DNA of 7,665 nt from an uncultured Acidimicrobiia bacterium (lineage in GTDB: Bacteria > Actinomycetota > Acidimicrobiia > Spongiisociales > JAENVV01): contig CAJQPD010000295.1 of assembly GCA_905480085.1 (NCBI GenBank), forward strand, positions 1 through 7,665, written 5' to 3'. Both the position numbers and the translations under genes were made by a program. How positions within the stretch are numbered: the stretch's first letter is position 1; each line of letters starts with the position of its first letter. The notes below the pieces were generated by a model that was not told the origin of the DNA, searched no databases, and saw only the letters and a list, made by a program, of their open reading frames with translations. Below, piece after piece: positions 1-5,743 of this stretch.

Positions 1-291
1 CTCCTCGGCAACTTCCCGGCGGGCAGCCGCTTCAAGGTCAGCGTCTCCTGGCTCCAAGTGGCCACCAGGCTGGAGCCATCTTTGAAGCTTGCGATGGTGG
101 ATCAACGCCACCGAATCCAGCGTCGGAGAGGTAACAAAACCGCTTGCCGTGACATGGCCGGGAACAAAGTGATCGAACGATGTCACATCCCCCGGCAGAT
201 TCAACAGCGCGAGAAACTCCGGCACATACGAGCGATCCGCTCCTTGGATGGAACCCAGGTGCCGACTCAGGTCGGCCCGATCAAGGTTCAT
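1..291 (-). CDS. Nudix hydrolase, C-terminal part beyond window
   Basis: The frame starts with ATG at 291 and stays open for 97 codons to the window edge, so the C-terminus is missing. Residues 76-97 form a Nudix box: GGHLEPGD, then REVAEE at 92-97, with the catalytic-helix glutamates E93, E96 and E97. Before it, [12 protein letters not shown] (42-53) and [13 protein letters not shown] (65-77) match an actinobacterial Nudix group that has a PGHxTAS segment and WLQPGGH. Nudix enzymes cleave nucleoside-diphosphate-linked substrates with Mg2+ bound by the box glutamates; the substrate here cannot be told from sequence. The start overlaps the coaA stop as ATGA, and no Shine-Dalgarno is visible, so translation probably depends on coaA. 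Pairing with a pantothenate kinase raises the thought of CoA-derivative clean-up, but I see no CoA-diphosphatase signature in the visible part. Family call is firm, function open. Confidence 0.88.
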   Translation of the reverse strand, partial: MNLDRADLSRHLGSIQGADRSYVPEFLALLNLPGDVTSFDHFVPGHVTASGFVTSPTLDSVALIHHRKLQRWLQPGGHLEPGDADLEAAARREVAEE

Positions 292-1202
292 ATTCGTCGG
301 AGGCGGACTTGCCGGACGGAGTGGTCGGCGTCCTTGGCGACAATCAGATGAGCCCGTTCTCTGGTGGGAAGTATGTTCTCTTTGAGGTTCAACCCATTGA
401 TCGTATCCCAAATGGTGGTCGCCACCTCGTAGGCCGCCGAATCGGACAGGTCGGAATATCGGTGAAAGTAGGATTCAGGGTCACGAAACAGGGTTTCACG
501 GAGCGTCATAAACCGATCAACGTACCAACGGCGGATGTCCGCCTCCTCTGCGTCGACGTACACCGAGAAGTCAAAAAAATCGGACACGACCACCCGACCC
601 TCACCAGTCTGGAGAACGTTGAGGCCTTCCACGATGACAATGTCGGGCTGGGCAACCATGGTGGTCGCCCCGGGAATGATGTCATAGGCTTCATGCGAAT
701 ACACCGGCGCTTCGACTTCTGGATGACCCGACTTCACCGCTGCCACAAAATCGAGCAAGGCTCGCTGGTCGTAGCTCTCCGGGAATCCTTTCCGATCAAG
801 AATCCCTCGTTCCTCGAGTACCGAATTCGGGTACAAGAAACCGTCGGTCGTCACGATGTCGACCTGGGGGTGGGCCGGCCATCGAGACAAGAGCGCTTGG
901 AGCACCCTCGACGTGGTGCTCTTGCCTACGGCCACCGAACCAGCGACTCCGATGATGTATGGCACTTTGGCCGCCGGTCTCCCCAGAAACGTGTCGGTGA
1001 CCGTGTAGAGGCCCTGTGAGGCCGTCACATAGAGGTTGAGGAGCCTGGAGAGCGGCAAATACACAATGGCGACTTCTTCGAGCGAAATCCGCTCGTTGAT
1101 GCCTCGTAGCTTCTCGACGTCTCCCTCGTCGAGCGTCATGGGAGTGTTGGCGCGCAGCGAAGCCCATTCGTCGTGGGTAAAGGACAAGAACCGGTCGTTC
1201 AT
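288..1202 (-). CDS. coaA: Type I pantothenate kinase
   Basis: This enzyme phosphorylates pantothenate with ATP, the first and usually rate-setting step of cytoplasmic CoA synthesis. The 304-residue product aligns along its length with E. coli CoaA (316 aa). The P-loop GSVAVGKST is at 88-96 (K94), the catalytic Asp lies in TTDGF (D120), and GFPESYD (139-145), APVYSH (165-170), EGLNVLQ (192-198) and [13 protein letters not shown] (272-284) are all present. With a constant offset of 7 from E. coli, R99, H170 and R236 match R106, H177 and R243. R106 and H177 are linked to CoA feedback in E. coli, so feedback control is probably kept. ATG at 1202 is the first possible start, because an in-frame TAG lies 15 nt upstream. 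No Shine-Dalgarno precedes it. The gene follows the rplQ terminator by about 80 nt and overlaps the Nudix gene by 4 nt. Confidence 0.97.
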   Translation of the reverse strand: MNDRFLSFTHDEWASLRANTPMTLDEGDVEKLRGINERISLEEVAIVYLPLSRLLNLYVTASQGLYTVTDTFLGRPAAKVPYIIGVAGSVAVGKSTTSRVLQALLSRWPAHPQVDIVTTDGFLYPNSVLEERGILDRKGFPESYDQRALLDFVAAVKSGHPEVEAPVYSHEAYDIIPGATTMVAQPDIVIVEGLNVLQTGEGRVVVSDFFDFSVYVDAEEADIRRWYVDRFMTLRETLFRDPESYFHRYSDLSDSAAYEVATTIWDTINGLNLKENILPTRERAHLIVAKDADHSVRQVRLRRI

Positions 1203-1280
1203 ACGGCGGCCAGGCTAGCGCTCACGATTCGGGAAAATGGACAGACCCCTCCGGGAGGGACTCTGCTGGCCCTCCCCGCA

Positions 1281-1316
1281 AACAGATGAACCGACCCTGC
1301 GGTCGGTTCATCTGTT
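1281..1316 (-). terminator. Hairpin terminator after rplQ
   Basis: A perfect 16-bp inverted repeat (arms 1281-1296 and 1301-1316) closes a 4-nt loop, 17 nt past the rplQ stop. It is the strongest hairpin I found and sits where the alpha operon should end. On the minus strand the stem is followed only by TTTG and then a GC-rich stretch, so the usual long U-tract is missing. A second, smaller GC hairpin (arms 1255-1259 and 1247-1251) follows, with four Ts at 1237-1234. The pair may act together, or the element may work as an mRNA 3'-end stabiliser. The termination role is inferred from position and stem strength. Confidence 0.75.
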
Positions 1317-1324
1317 CTGACAAT

Positions 1325-1343
1325 TGTGACTGGTCACACCAGT
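1325..1343. repeat. Overlapping short palindromes at the rplQ stop codon
   Basis: Two overlapping inverted repeats are visible: TGTGAC-TG-GTCACA (1325-1338) and ACTGGT-CAC-ACCAGT (1329-1343). They span the rplQ stop codon (1334-1336) and cannot both form in one transcript. The first resembles a CRP half-site pair but has a 4-nt rather than 6-nt spacer. Position at the end of a coding region argues for an RNA or chance origin rather than an operator. Confidence 0.35.
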
Positions 1344-1684
1344 TCGATGACAGCCATCTCTGTGCCGTCGCCCCGACGGGGACCGAGGCGAGTGATCCTG
1401 GTGTAACCACCAGGGCGCTCGGCGTAGCGGGGACCTACCTCGTCAAACAGCTTCGTGACGATCTCCGTGTCGGTGATCGTCCTCAAAACCTGTCGGCGAT
1501 CATGCAACGTCCCACTCTTGGCTTTGGTGATGATCTTTTCGGCGTATGGGCGAACGGCTTTCGCCTTCGATATCGTCGTGGTGATCTTCCCGTCCCAGAT
1601 CAGAGCGGCCGTCAAGTTCGACATGATGGCCTTCTGGTGCGAGGAGCTCCCACCGAATCGTTTGCCCTTGGTGGGCTGAGGCAT
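1334..1684 (-). CDS. rplQ: 50S ribosomal protein L17
   Basis: L17 is a large-subunit protein near the peptide exit tunnel. The 116-residue product has the family features: [19 protein letters not shown] at 6-24 (the basic start followed by the first helix), [21 protein letters not shown] at 36-56 (central helix), and a C-terminal [24 protein letters not shown] segment (92-115). The length is usual for the short form, without the C-terminal extension found in some actinobacteria. The ATG shares one base with the rpoA TGA (TGATG), and GAGG lies 7 nt upstream, so both a ribosome site and coupling support this start. It is the last gene of the alpha operon, with a strong hairpin just downstream. 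Confidence 0.97.
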   Translation of the reverse strand: MPQPTKGKRFGGSSSHQKAIMSNLTAALIWDGKITTTISKAKAVRPYAEKIITKAKSGTLHDRRQVLRTITDTEIVTKLFDEVGPRYAERPGGYTRITRLGPRRGDGTEMAVIELV

Positions 1685-2631
1685 CAGCCAGCCTCGCGAT
1701 CGCTACCGGTGCTGACGCTCAAACCGAGTTCGTCCAGCTTGGCGATAACCTCTTCGAGGCTCTTCTGACCAAAGTTGGTGATATTGAGGAGTTCCTCTTC
1801 GGTCTTCTGGACCAGCTCACCAACGGTTTTCACCTGGGCACGTCGCAGACAGTTGCGAGGGCGCTCCGAGAGATCGAGAGCTTCGATAGGAAGGTCAAGA
1901 TCCGGTGAACCGGTTTCGGGCTGGTTCACTTCACCAAGCTCAAGGCCGATGCCTTCGCCCATGTCGGCAAACAAACCGAGCAGTTCACGAAGGGTCTTGC
2001 CGGCCGACGACACCGCCTCACTGGGCGACATCGATCCGTCGGTTTCGACGTCGATCACGAGGCGGTCGAAGTCGGTCCGCTGGCCGACCTGGGTCGGTTC
2101 GACGCGGTAGGCAACTTTGCGCACCGGCGAGTAGATGGCGTCAACCGGAATAACCCCGATGGCATCGGATCCATGCATTTTCTGCGCAGTCCGGTAGCCG
2201 ACCCCACGCTCGACGGTCAGTTCCATCTCAAGGCGTCCGGTGGACGACAACGTTGCGAGGTGAAGATCCTTGTTGATGACCTCGACGCCCGAAGGAAGCT
2301 TGAGTGATCCGGCCGTTACGTCGCCGGGACCCTTGGCCGAGAGGTACATCGTCTGAACCTCGGAATCTTCCATGCTCACGACAATTTGCTTGACGTTGAG
2401 AATGATGTCGACGACGTCTTCGACAACGCCTTTCACGGTCGTGAACTCATGCTGGATTCCCTCGATCTGGAGGGTGGTCACAGCCGCACCTGGCACGCGG
2501 GACAGCAGGGCACGACGAAGCGTGTTCCCCAGTGTGTATCCGAAGCCGGGCTCGAGAGGTTCGACAATAAAGTGTGAGCGGGTGTCTGAGACAACCTCTT
2601 CTTGGATATGAGGACGCTGAACAATAAGCAC
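1684..2631 (-). CDS. rpoA: RNA polymerase alpha subunit
   Basis: Alpha dimerises to nucleate RNA polymerase assembly, and its C-terminal domain contacts UP elements and activators. The product has 315 residues. The N-terminal assembly domain (about 1-230) holds [20 protein letters not shown] at 21-40, then [20 protein letters not shown] at 41-60, and [16 protein letters not shown] (66-81). A linker near 231-246 leads to the CTD (about 247-308). There R257, N260, N286, G288 and K290 align with the E. coli DNA-contact residues R265, N268, N294, G296 and K298. The start is GTG at 2631: no in-frame ATG fits the conserved N-terminus, and GGGGAA lies 5 nt upstream. The gene starts 12 nt after the rpsD stop and overlaps rplQ by one base, as in many alpha operons. 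Confidence 0.98.
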   Translation of the reverse strand: MLIVQRPHIQEEVVSDTRSHFIVEPLEPGFGYTLGNTLRRALLSRVPGAAVTTLQIEGIQHEFTTVKGVVEDVVDIILNVKQIVVSMEDSEVQTMYLSAKGPGDVTAGSLKLPSGVEVINKDLHLATLSSTGRLEMELTVERGVGYRTAQKMHGSDAIGVIPVDAIYSPVRKVAYRVEPTQVGQRTDFDRLVIDVETDGSMSPSEAVSSAGKTLRELLGLFADMGEGIGLELGEVNQPETGSPDLDLPIEALDLSERPRNCLRRAQVKTVGELVQKTEEELLNITNFGQKSLEEVIAKLDELGLSVSTGSDREAG

Positions 2632-2643
2632 GATGGTTCCCCG

Positions 2644-3249
2644 TTACTTCGAGTAGAGCTCGACGATGAGCTGTTCTTGGATTTGTGTGTCGATCTGGGC
2701 GCGGTTTGGCAGGTCGGAAATAGATACCTTCCGGTCGCCGGCGTCAACCGACATCCATTCGGGAACGGACCGATCGCCCGTGTCAACCGCATGCTGCACG
2801 ATGAGCAAATTGCGGCTTCGTTCGCGCATGGTGATCACGTCACCGCTACGAACCCGATACGAAGGAATATCGACCTTCTTACCGTTCACAAGGAAATGAC
2901 CGTGGTTGACCAACTGGCGAGACTGAGGACGGGTGGCGGCAAAACCAGCCCGCCACACTACGTTGTCGAGACGGCTTTCGAGGATTCGCAGCAAGTTCTC
3001 GCCGGTAATCCCCTTCTGGTTATTCGCCAGTTCGTAATAGTTGCGGAACTGACGCTCCAAGATGCCATACATCATGCGAAGCTTCTGCTTCTCGCGCAGC
3101 TGGATCAGGTAATCGGTCTCGCGGACACGACCCTTGCCATGTTCACCGGGAGGGTACGGACGCTTGTCGACGGGACATTTCTTCGACTGACAAAGGGGCG
3201 TACCTGCACGTCGGCAGGGCTTGTGTCGCGGTCCTGTATAGCGCGCCAT
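2644..3249 (-). CDS. rpsD: 30S ribosomal protein S4, zinc-type variant
   Basis: S4 is a primary 16S rRNA binder that starts assembly of the 30S body. The 201-residue product begins MARYTGP, has RPYPPGEHG (30-38), an S4 RNA-binding domain around 92-155 (SRLDNVVWRAGF, RQLVNHGHFLVNG) and the typical C-terminus QEQLIVELYSK. The N-terminus has C12, C20 and C25, with H9 where zinc-binding S4 proteins usually have the first Cys, and the loop between the two ligand pairs is about 6 residues shorter. A longer frame to 3279 exists, but the conserved start, the TAATG overlap with rpsK and the GGAGGA 7 nt upstream fix the ATG at 3249. In E. coli, S4 represses its own operon; I cannot tell whether that holds here. 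Confidence 0.97.
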   Translation of the reverse strand: MARYTGPRHKPCRRAGTPLCQSKKCPVDKRPYPPGEHGKGRVRETDYLIQLREKQKLRMMYGILERQFRNYYELANNQKGITGENLLRILESRLDNVVWRAGFAATRPQSRQLVNHGHFLVNGKKVDIPSYRVRSGDVITMRERSRNLLIVQHAVDTGDRSVPEWMSVDAGDRKVSISDLPNRAQIDTQIQEQLIVELYSK

Positions 3250-3638
3250 TAGCCTCTCCTCCGCTTCTTCAGACGACACCCGTTATGCGGTGATGGCGTG
3301 ATGTCGTTGATGCCGGTCACTTCCATCCCCATGTTCTGGAGGGTTCGCACGGCAGTATCGCGACCAGAGCCGGAGCCCGAAACGATGACATCAAGCTTGC
3401 GGATACCGTGCTCGCCTGCCCGGCGAGCGGCTTCTTCTGCAGCCACCTGAGCCGCATAAGGGGTCGACTTGCGAGAGCCCTTGAAACCGACAGAACCGCC
3501 AGACGTCCACACGACGGTGTTACCCGACTGATCGCTGATGTTGATGATGGTGTTGTTGAAACTTGCTTTCACGTGTGCCACGCCATGAGCGATGTTTTTT
3601 CGCTCGCGTCGACGAACGCGTCGTTGCTGATCAGTCAC
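3249..3638 (-). CDS. rpsK: 30S ribosomal protein S11
   Basis: S11 sits on the 30S platform and shapes the mRNA exit channel. The 129-residue protein shows [20 protein letters not shown] (12-31), [20 protein letters not shown] (39-58), [16 protein letters not shown] (59-74) and the C-terminal [18 protein letters not shown]. The N-G pair at 119-120 is the motif that E. coli S11 converts to isoaspartate. The start is GTG at 3638, backed by a GGAGGA site 5 nt upstream and the usual family length. The last codons (RRRG, TAA) carry the Shine-Dalgarno of rpsD. It lies 18 nt after rpsM. Confidence 0.98.
   Translation of the reverse strand: MTDQQRRVRRRERKNIAHGVAHVKASFNNTIINISDQSGNTVVWTSGGSVGFKGSRKSTPYAAQVAAEEAARRAGEHGIRKLDVIVSGSGSGRDTAVRTLQNMGMEVTGINDITPSPHNGCRLKKRRRG
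3257..3262 (-). promoter_or_regulatory. rpsD ribosome binding site inside rpsK
   Basis: GGAGGA lies 7 nt before the rpsD ATG at 3249, within the arginine codons that end rpsK. It decides the rpsD start against the longer upstream frame, and with the TAATG overlap suggests coupled S11-S4 translation. Confidence 0.85.
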
Positions 3639-3643
3639 AGGAA

Positions 3644-3649
3644 TCCTCC
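3644..3649 (-). promoter_or_regulatory. rpsK ribosome binding site supporting a GTG start
   Basis: GGAGGA on the minus strand is 5 nt upstream of GTG at 3638. There is no in-frame ATG nearby that keeps the S11 N-terminus, so this site decides the non-ATG start. Confidence 0.85.
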
Positions 3650-3656
3650 GCCGACA

Positions 3657-4034
3657 TTACTTGGTTACCTTCTTCTTACCGGCAATGGCCACACGCTTGC
3701 CTTTTCGGGTACGCGCATTGGTATGAGTGCGCTGACCGTGTACGGGGAGACCCCGGCGGTGCCGGATACCCTGGTACGAACCGATCTCAACCTTGCGTTT
3801 GATGTTCTGGCTTATCTCGCGACGTAGATCGCCTTCGATGCGGTAGTTCTGATCGATGTAGCGGCGGATCTTGAGGATTTCATCCTCGGTGAGGTCGCGC
3901 ACTTTTGTGCCGGGATCCAGACCTAGTTCGGCAATCATCTTGAGCGAACGGGTCTGTCCGATTCCAAAAATATAGGTGAGGGCAATTTCGAGCCGCTTCT
4001 CCCTCGGAAGGTCGACTCCTGCGATACGAGCCAT
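3657..4034 (-). CDS. rpsM: 30S ribosomal protein S13
   Basis: S13 lies in the 30S head and contacts the P-site tRNA and, through bridges, the 50S subunit. The 125-residue protein starts [20 protein letters not shown], continues [10 protein letters not shown] (21-30, helix-hairpin type region) and has the conserved [20 protein letters not shown] at 89-108. The basic tail [15 protein letters not shown] is the part expected to reach the tRNA. ATG at 4034 follows the rpmJ stop by 6 nt, and AGGGG lies roughly 10 nt upstream. Such a short spacer leaves no room for a leader structure of the kind that precedes rpsM in E. coli. Confidence 0.98.
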   Translation of the reverse strand: MARIAGVDLPREKRLEIALTYIFGIGQTRSLKMIAELGLDPGTKVRDLTEDEILKIRRYIDQNYRIEGDLRREISQNIKRKVEIGSYQGIRHRRGLPVHGQRTHTNARTRKGKRVAIAGKKKVTK

Positions 4035-4040
4035 CTGTCA

Positions 4041-4154
4041 CTACCCCTGTCGCTGCTTGTGGCGTGGGTTGGGGCAGATCACCCATACGCGGCCACGCCG
4101 CCGGATGATCCGACACTTTTCACACATTTTCTTGGCTGAAGGACGTACCTTCAT
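4041..4154 (-). CDS. rpmJ: 50S ribosomal protein L36, zinc-binding form
   Basis: L36 is the smallest large-subunit protein and binds 23S rRNA through a zinc ribbon. The 37-residue product reads [20 protein letters not shown] to residue 20 and ends PRHKQRQG. The ligands C11, C14, C27 and H32 are all present, so this is the zinc-containing form rather than the Cys-free paralogue. A longer frame from a GTG at 4283 exists, but the MKVRPS start is near invariant and GGAG lies 6 nt before ATG 4154. It is the first gene after the 171-nt gap that follows map and seems to open the rpmJ-rpsM-rpsK-rpsD-rpoA-rplQ run. Confidence 0.97.
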   Translation of the reverse strand: MKVRPSAKKMCEKCRIIRRRGRVWVICPNPRHKQRQG

Positions 4155-4325
4155 TTCAATCTCCAGTTCCGTGGCGCCCGCCCAAAACACACGCCTCGGG
4201 TCATGTTCGAAGCTATGGTGGCAGGGCGCTTGACCTGTGGTCCGATCAGGATTTCGTAGAGGGCGCCACCTCGATGGAGGCACAACAAAAACGGGGTCCA
4301 GGACCGAACGTTGAGGTTAGCCGCC
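4155..4325 (-). other. 171-nt non-coding gap with inverted repeats between map and rpmJ
   Basis: This is the longest gap in the window and contains no convincing gene. It sits where infA commonly lies but is too short for it (IF1 needs about 220 nt), and no frame resembles IF1. It holds a perfect 9-bp inverted repeat, GTGGCGCCC (4171-4179) and GGGCGCCAC (4261-4269), separated by 81 nt. As RNA this would form a long-range stem ending just before the rpmJ ribosome site. A short GACC-ACA-GGTC hairpin lies between the arms. Just after map, GGTCC-A-GGACC (4295-4305) is followed on the minus strand by five Ts (4291-4287), a weak terminator-like element. I found no good -35/-10 pair. A leader or attenuator role is inference. 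Confidence 0.45.
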
Positions 4326-5105
4326 TTAGTCGCTCCCCCACAAATCCGCTCGTAATTCGGGTTGGGCCGTCAATACCTTGACCCCTTCTTCAGTCAGTGC
4401 CACCGTGTGTTCCCAGTGGGCCGACAAAGAACCATCGGCGGTTTTGACAGTCCATTCGTCATCCTCGACAAATGTCTCATGCGTGCCCAGATTGAACATC
4501 GGCTCAATGCAGATGGCCATACCCTCGCGCAATTTCATGCCCGAACCAGCCTTGCCGAAGTTGGGGACGTTGGGCTTCTCATGCATGTTGAGGCCAATCC
4601 CGTGTCCAACGTACTCCTGGACAATTCCATAGCCGTGGCGATCTCCCACTGCCTGAACCGCCGCCCCAATATCGCCGATCCGGGCCCCGGGAGCAACCGC
4701 TTTGATGCCGGCCCACATGGCTTCCTCGGTGGCGTCGATCAAGGTTTGGACCTCGGCAGATACCTCTCCGACCCCGAACGTGATGGCGGCATCGGCATGA
4801 TATCGATCGAAGATGGCTCCAGCATCGATAGAGAGCACGTCGCCGTCCTGCAATAGACGATCGTTCGGGATTCCGTGGACGATCACGTCGTTGGGGGACG
4901 TGCAGATGTGCGCAGGGAATCCGTGGTAATGCAAAAACGAGGGAACGCATCCGTGATCGCGCAGTACCGCCGCGGCGACCTCATCGAGGTGCCGGGTTGT
5001 GACACCCGGTTTGGCGGCCCGTCGCACGGCACGGTGTACCGCGGCAACCGCTTCGCCTGCCCTGGCCATGCGAGCAAAGTGATCCGGCTTCTTGATCGTG
5101 ATCAT
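4326..5105 (-). CDS. map: Type I methionine aminopeptidase
   Basis: Map removes the N-terminal Met from new proteins after deformylation. The 259-residue protein has the full set of catalytic and metal-binding residues: H77 (VHGIP), D94 (SIDAGA), D105 (YHADAAITF), H168 (GHGIG), E201 (IEPMF) and E232 (WEHTVAL). There is no N-terminal extension with an SH3-binding or zinc-finger region, so this is the short, E. coli-like class. The ATG overlaps the adk TGA as TGATG and no Shine-Dalgarno is seen, so initiation probably follows from ribosomes ending adk. The secY-adk-map order is common across many bacteria. Confidence 0.97.
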   Translation of the reverse strand: MITIKKPDHFARMARAGEAVAAVHRAVRRAAKPGVTTRHLDEVAAAVLRDHGCVPSFLHYHGFPAHICTSPNDVIVHGIPNDRLLQDGDVLSIDAGAIFDRYHADAAITFGVGEVSAEVQTLIDATEEAMWAGIKAVAPGARIGDIGAAVQAVGDRHGYGIVQEYVGHGIGLNMHEKPNVPNFGKAGSGMKLREGMAICIEPMFNLGTHETFVEDDEWTVKTADGSLSAHWEHTVALTEEGVKVLTAQPELRADLWGSD

Positions 5106-5743
5106 CAGATATCGAGCGTAGCCACGATGGCGGCCTCGACTTCGTCCAGATCTCCGAGTCCGTTGACAGGATGAATCCTCAGCCCGCGACTTGTGTAGAA
5201 CTCTACGAGGGGTTCGGTCTGTTCTCGATACACCCTCAGCCGATTGCGCACAACGTCTTCGGCGTCGTCTTCGCGCTGTACCAGGGTCTCGTTGTCGATG
5301 TCACAGACGCCGAAGACCTCAGGTGGATTGTCGTCTACGTGATAGACATGCTGATTCGGGCACGTACGACGACCCGAGATGCGACGGACGATCTCATCAT
5401 CCTCGACGCCGATGTAGACCGCACCATCCAGGCCGCTGTCGCCCATACGGTCGGCCAGCGCCTCACCTTGAGTGATCGTGCGTGGGAAGCCGTCGAGAAT
5501 AAATCCCCTCTCGGCGTCCGGTTGCTCGATCCGTTCCTCGAGCATGGCGATGACAAGGTCATCTGAGACAAGGTCGCCGCGAGCCATGACTTCTTTGGCG
5601 AGGACTCCGAGTTCGGTTCCGGCGGCCACTGCTTCGCGAAGCATGTTTCCGGTCGCGATGTGGGGAATGTTCAGTCGCCCGGCAATCCGAACGGCTTGCG
5701 TGCCCTTGCCCGCCCCGGGGGGACCGAGAAACAAAAGCTTCAT
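5105..5743 (-). CDS. adk: Adenylate kinase, long LID form with altered zinc site
   Basis: Adk interconverts ATP + AMP and 2 ADP in the cytoplasm. The 212-residue protein has the P-loop GPPGAGKGT (7-15), ATGNMLREA (30-38) in the AMP-binding region, ILDGFPRTITQGEAL (82-96) and the LID domain near 121-158. Long-LID enzymes often bind zinc through C-x2-C and C-x2-C or C-x2-D. Here C128, C147 and D150 are present, but the second Cys is missing: Q131 stands at C+3 and H132 at C+4. H132 might replace it, or the site may be partly lost. The gene overlaps secY (TGATG) and map (TGATG). No strong Shine-Dalgarno is visible, the nearest being GAAGG 12 nt upstream. Confidence 0.97.
   Translation of the reverse strand: MKLLFLGPPGAGKGTQAVRIAGRLNIPHIATGNMLREAVAAGTELGVLAKEVMARGDLVSDDLVIAMLEERIEQPDAERGFILDGFPRTITQGEALADRMGDSGLDGAVYIGVEDDEIVRRISGRRTCPNQHVYHVDDNPPEVFGVCDIDNETLVQREDDAEDVVRNRLRVYREQTEPLVEFYTSRGLRIHPVNGLGDLDEVEAAIVATLDI

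Noticed and set aside
180..1019. Long plus-strand open frame of 279 codons
   Set aside because: It lies antisense to coaA and the Nudix gene, whose protein motifs are clear. Its translation shows no recognisable motif and is a by-product of GC-rich codon use.
1325..1338. CRP-type operator
   Set aside because: The spacer is 4 nt rather than 6, and the site overlaps the end of rplQ rather than a promoter.
3250..3279. N-terminal extension of S4 by 10 residues
   Set aside because: The conserved MARYTGP start, GGAGGA spacing and TAATG overlap favour ATG 3249; the extension only reads through the rpsK tail in another frame.
4155..4283. N-terminal extension of L36 by 43 residues from a GTG
   Set aside because: L36 begins MKVRPS almost without exception and has its own ribosome site; the extension resembles no known domain.
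4155..4325. Decayed infA remnant
   Set aside because: Reading all three minus frames gives at most a short TRG-like match to the IF1 C-terminus, which is easily chance.
5171..5566. Plus-strand open frame opposite adk, and similar frames opposite map, rpoA and rpsD
   Set aside because: All are antisense shadows of well-identified genes without their own motifs, ribosome sites or context.
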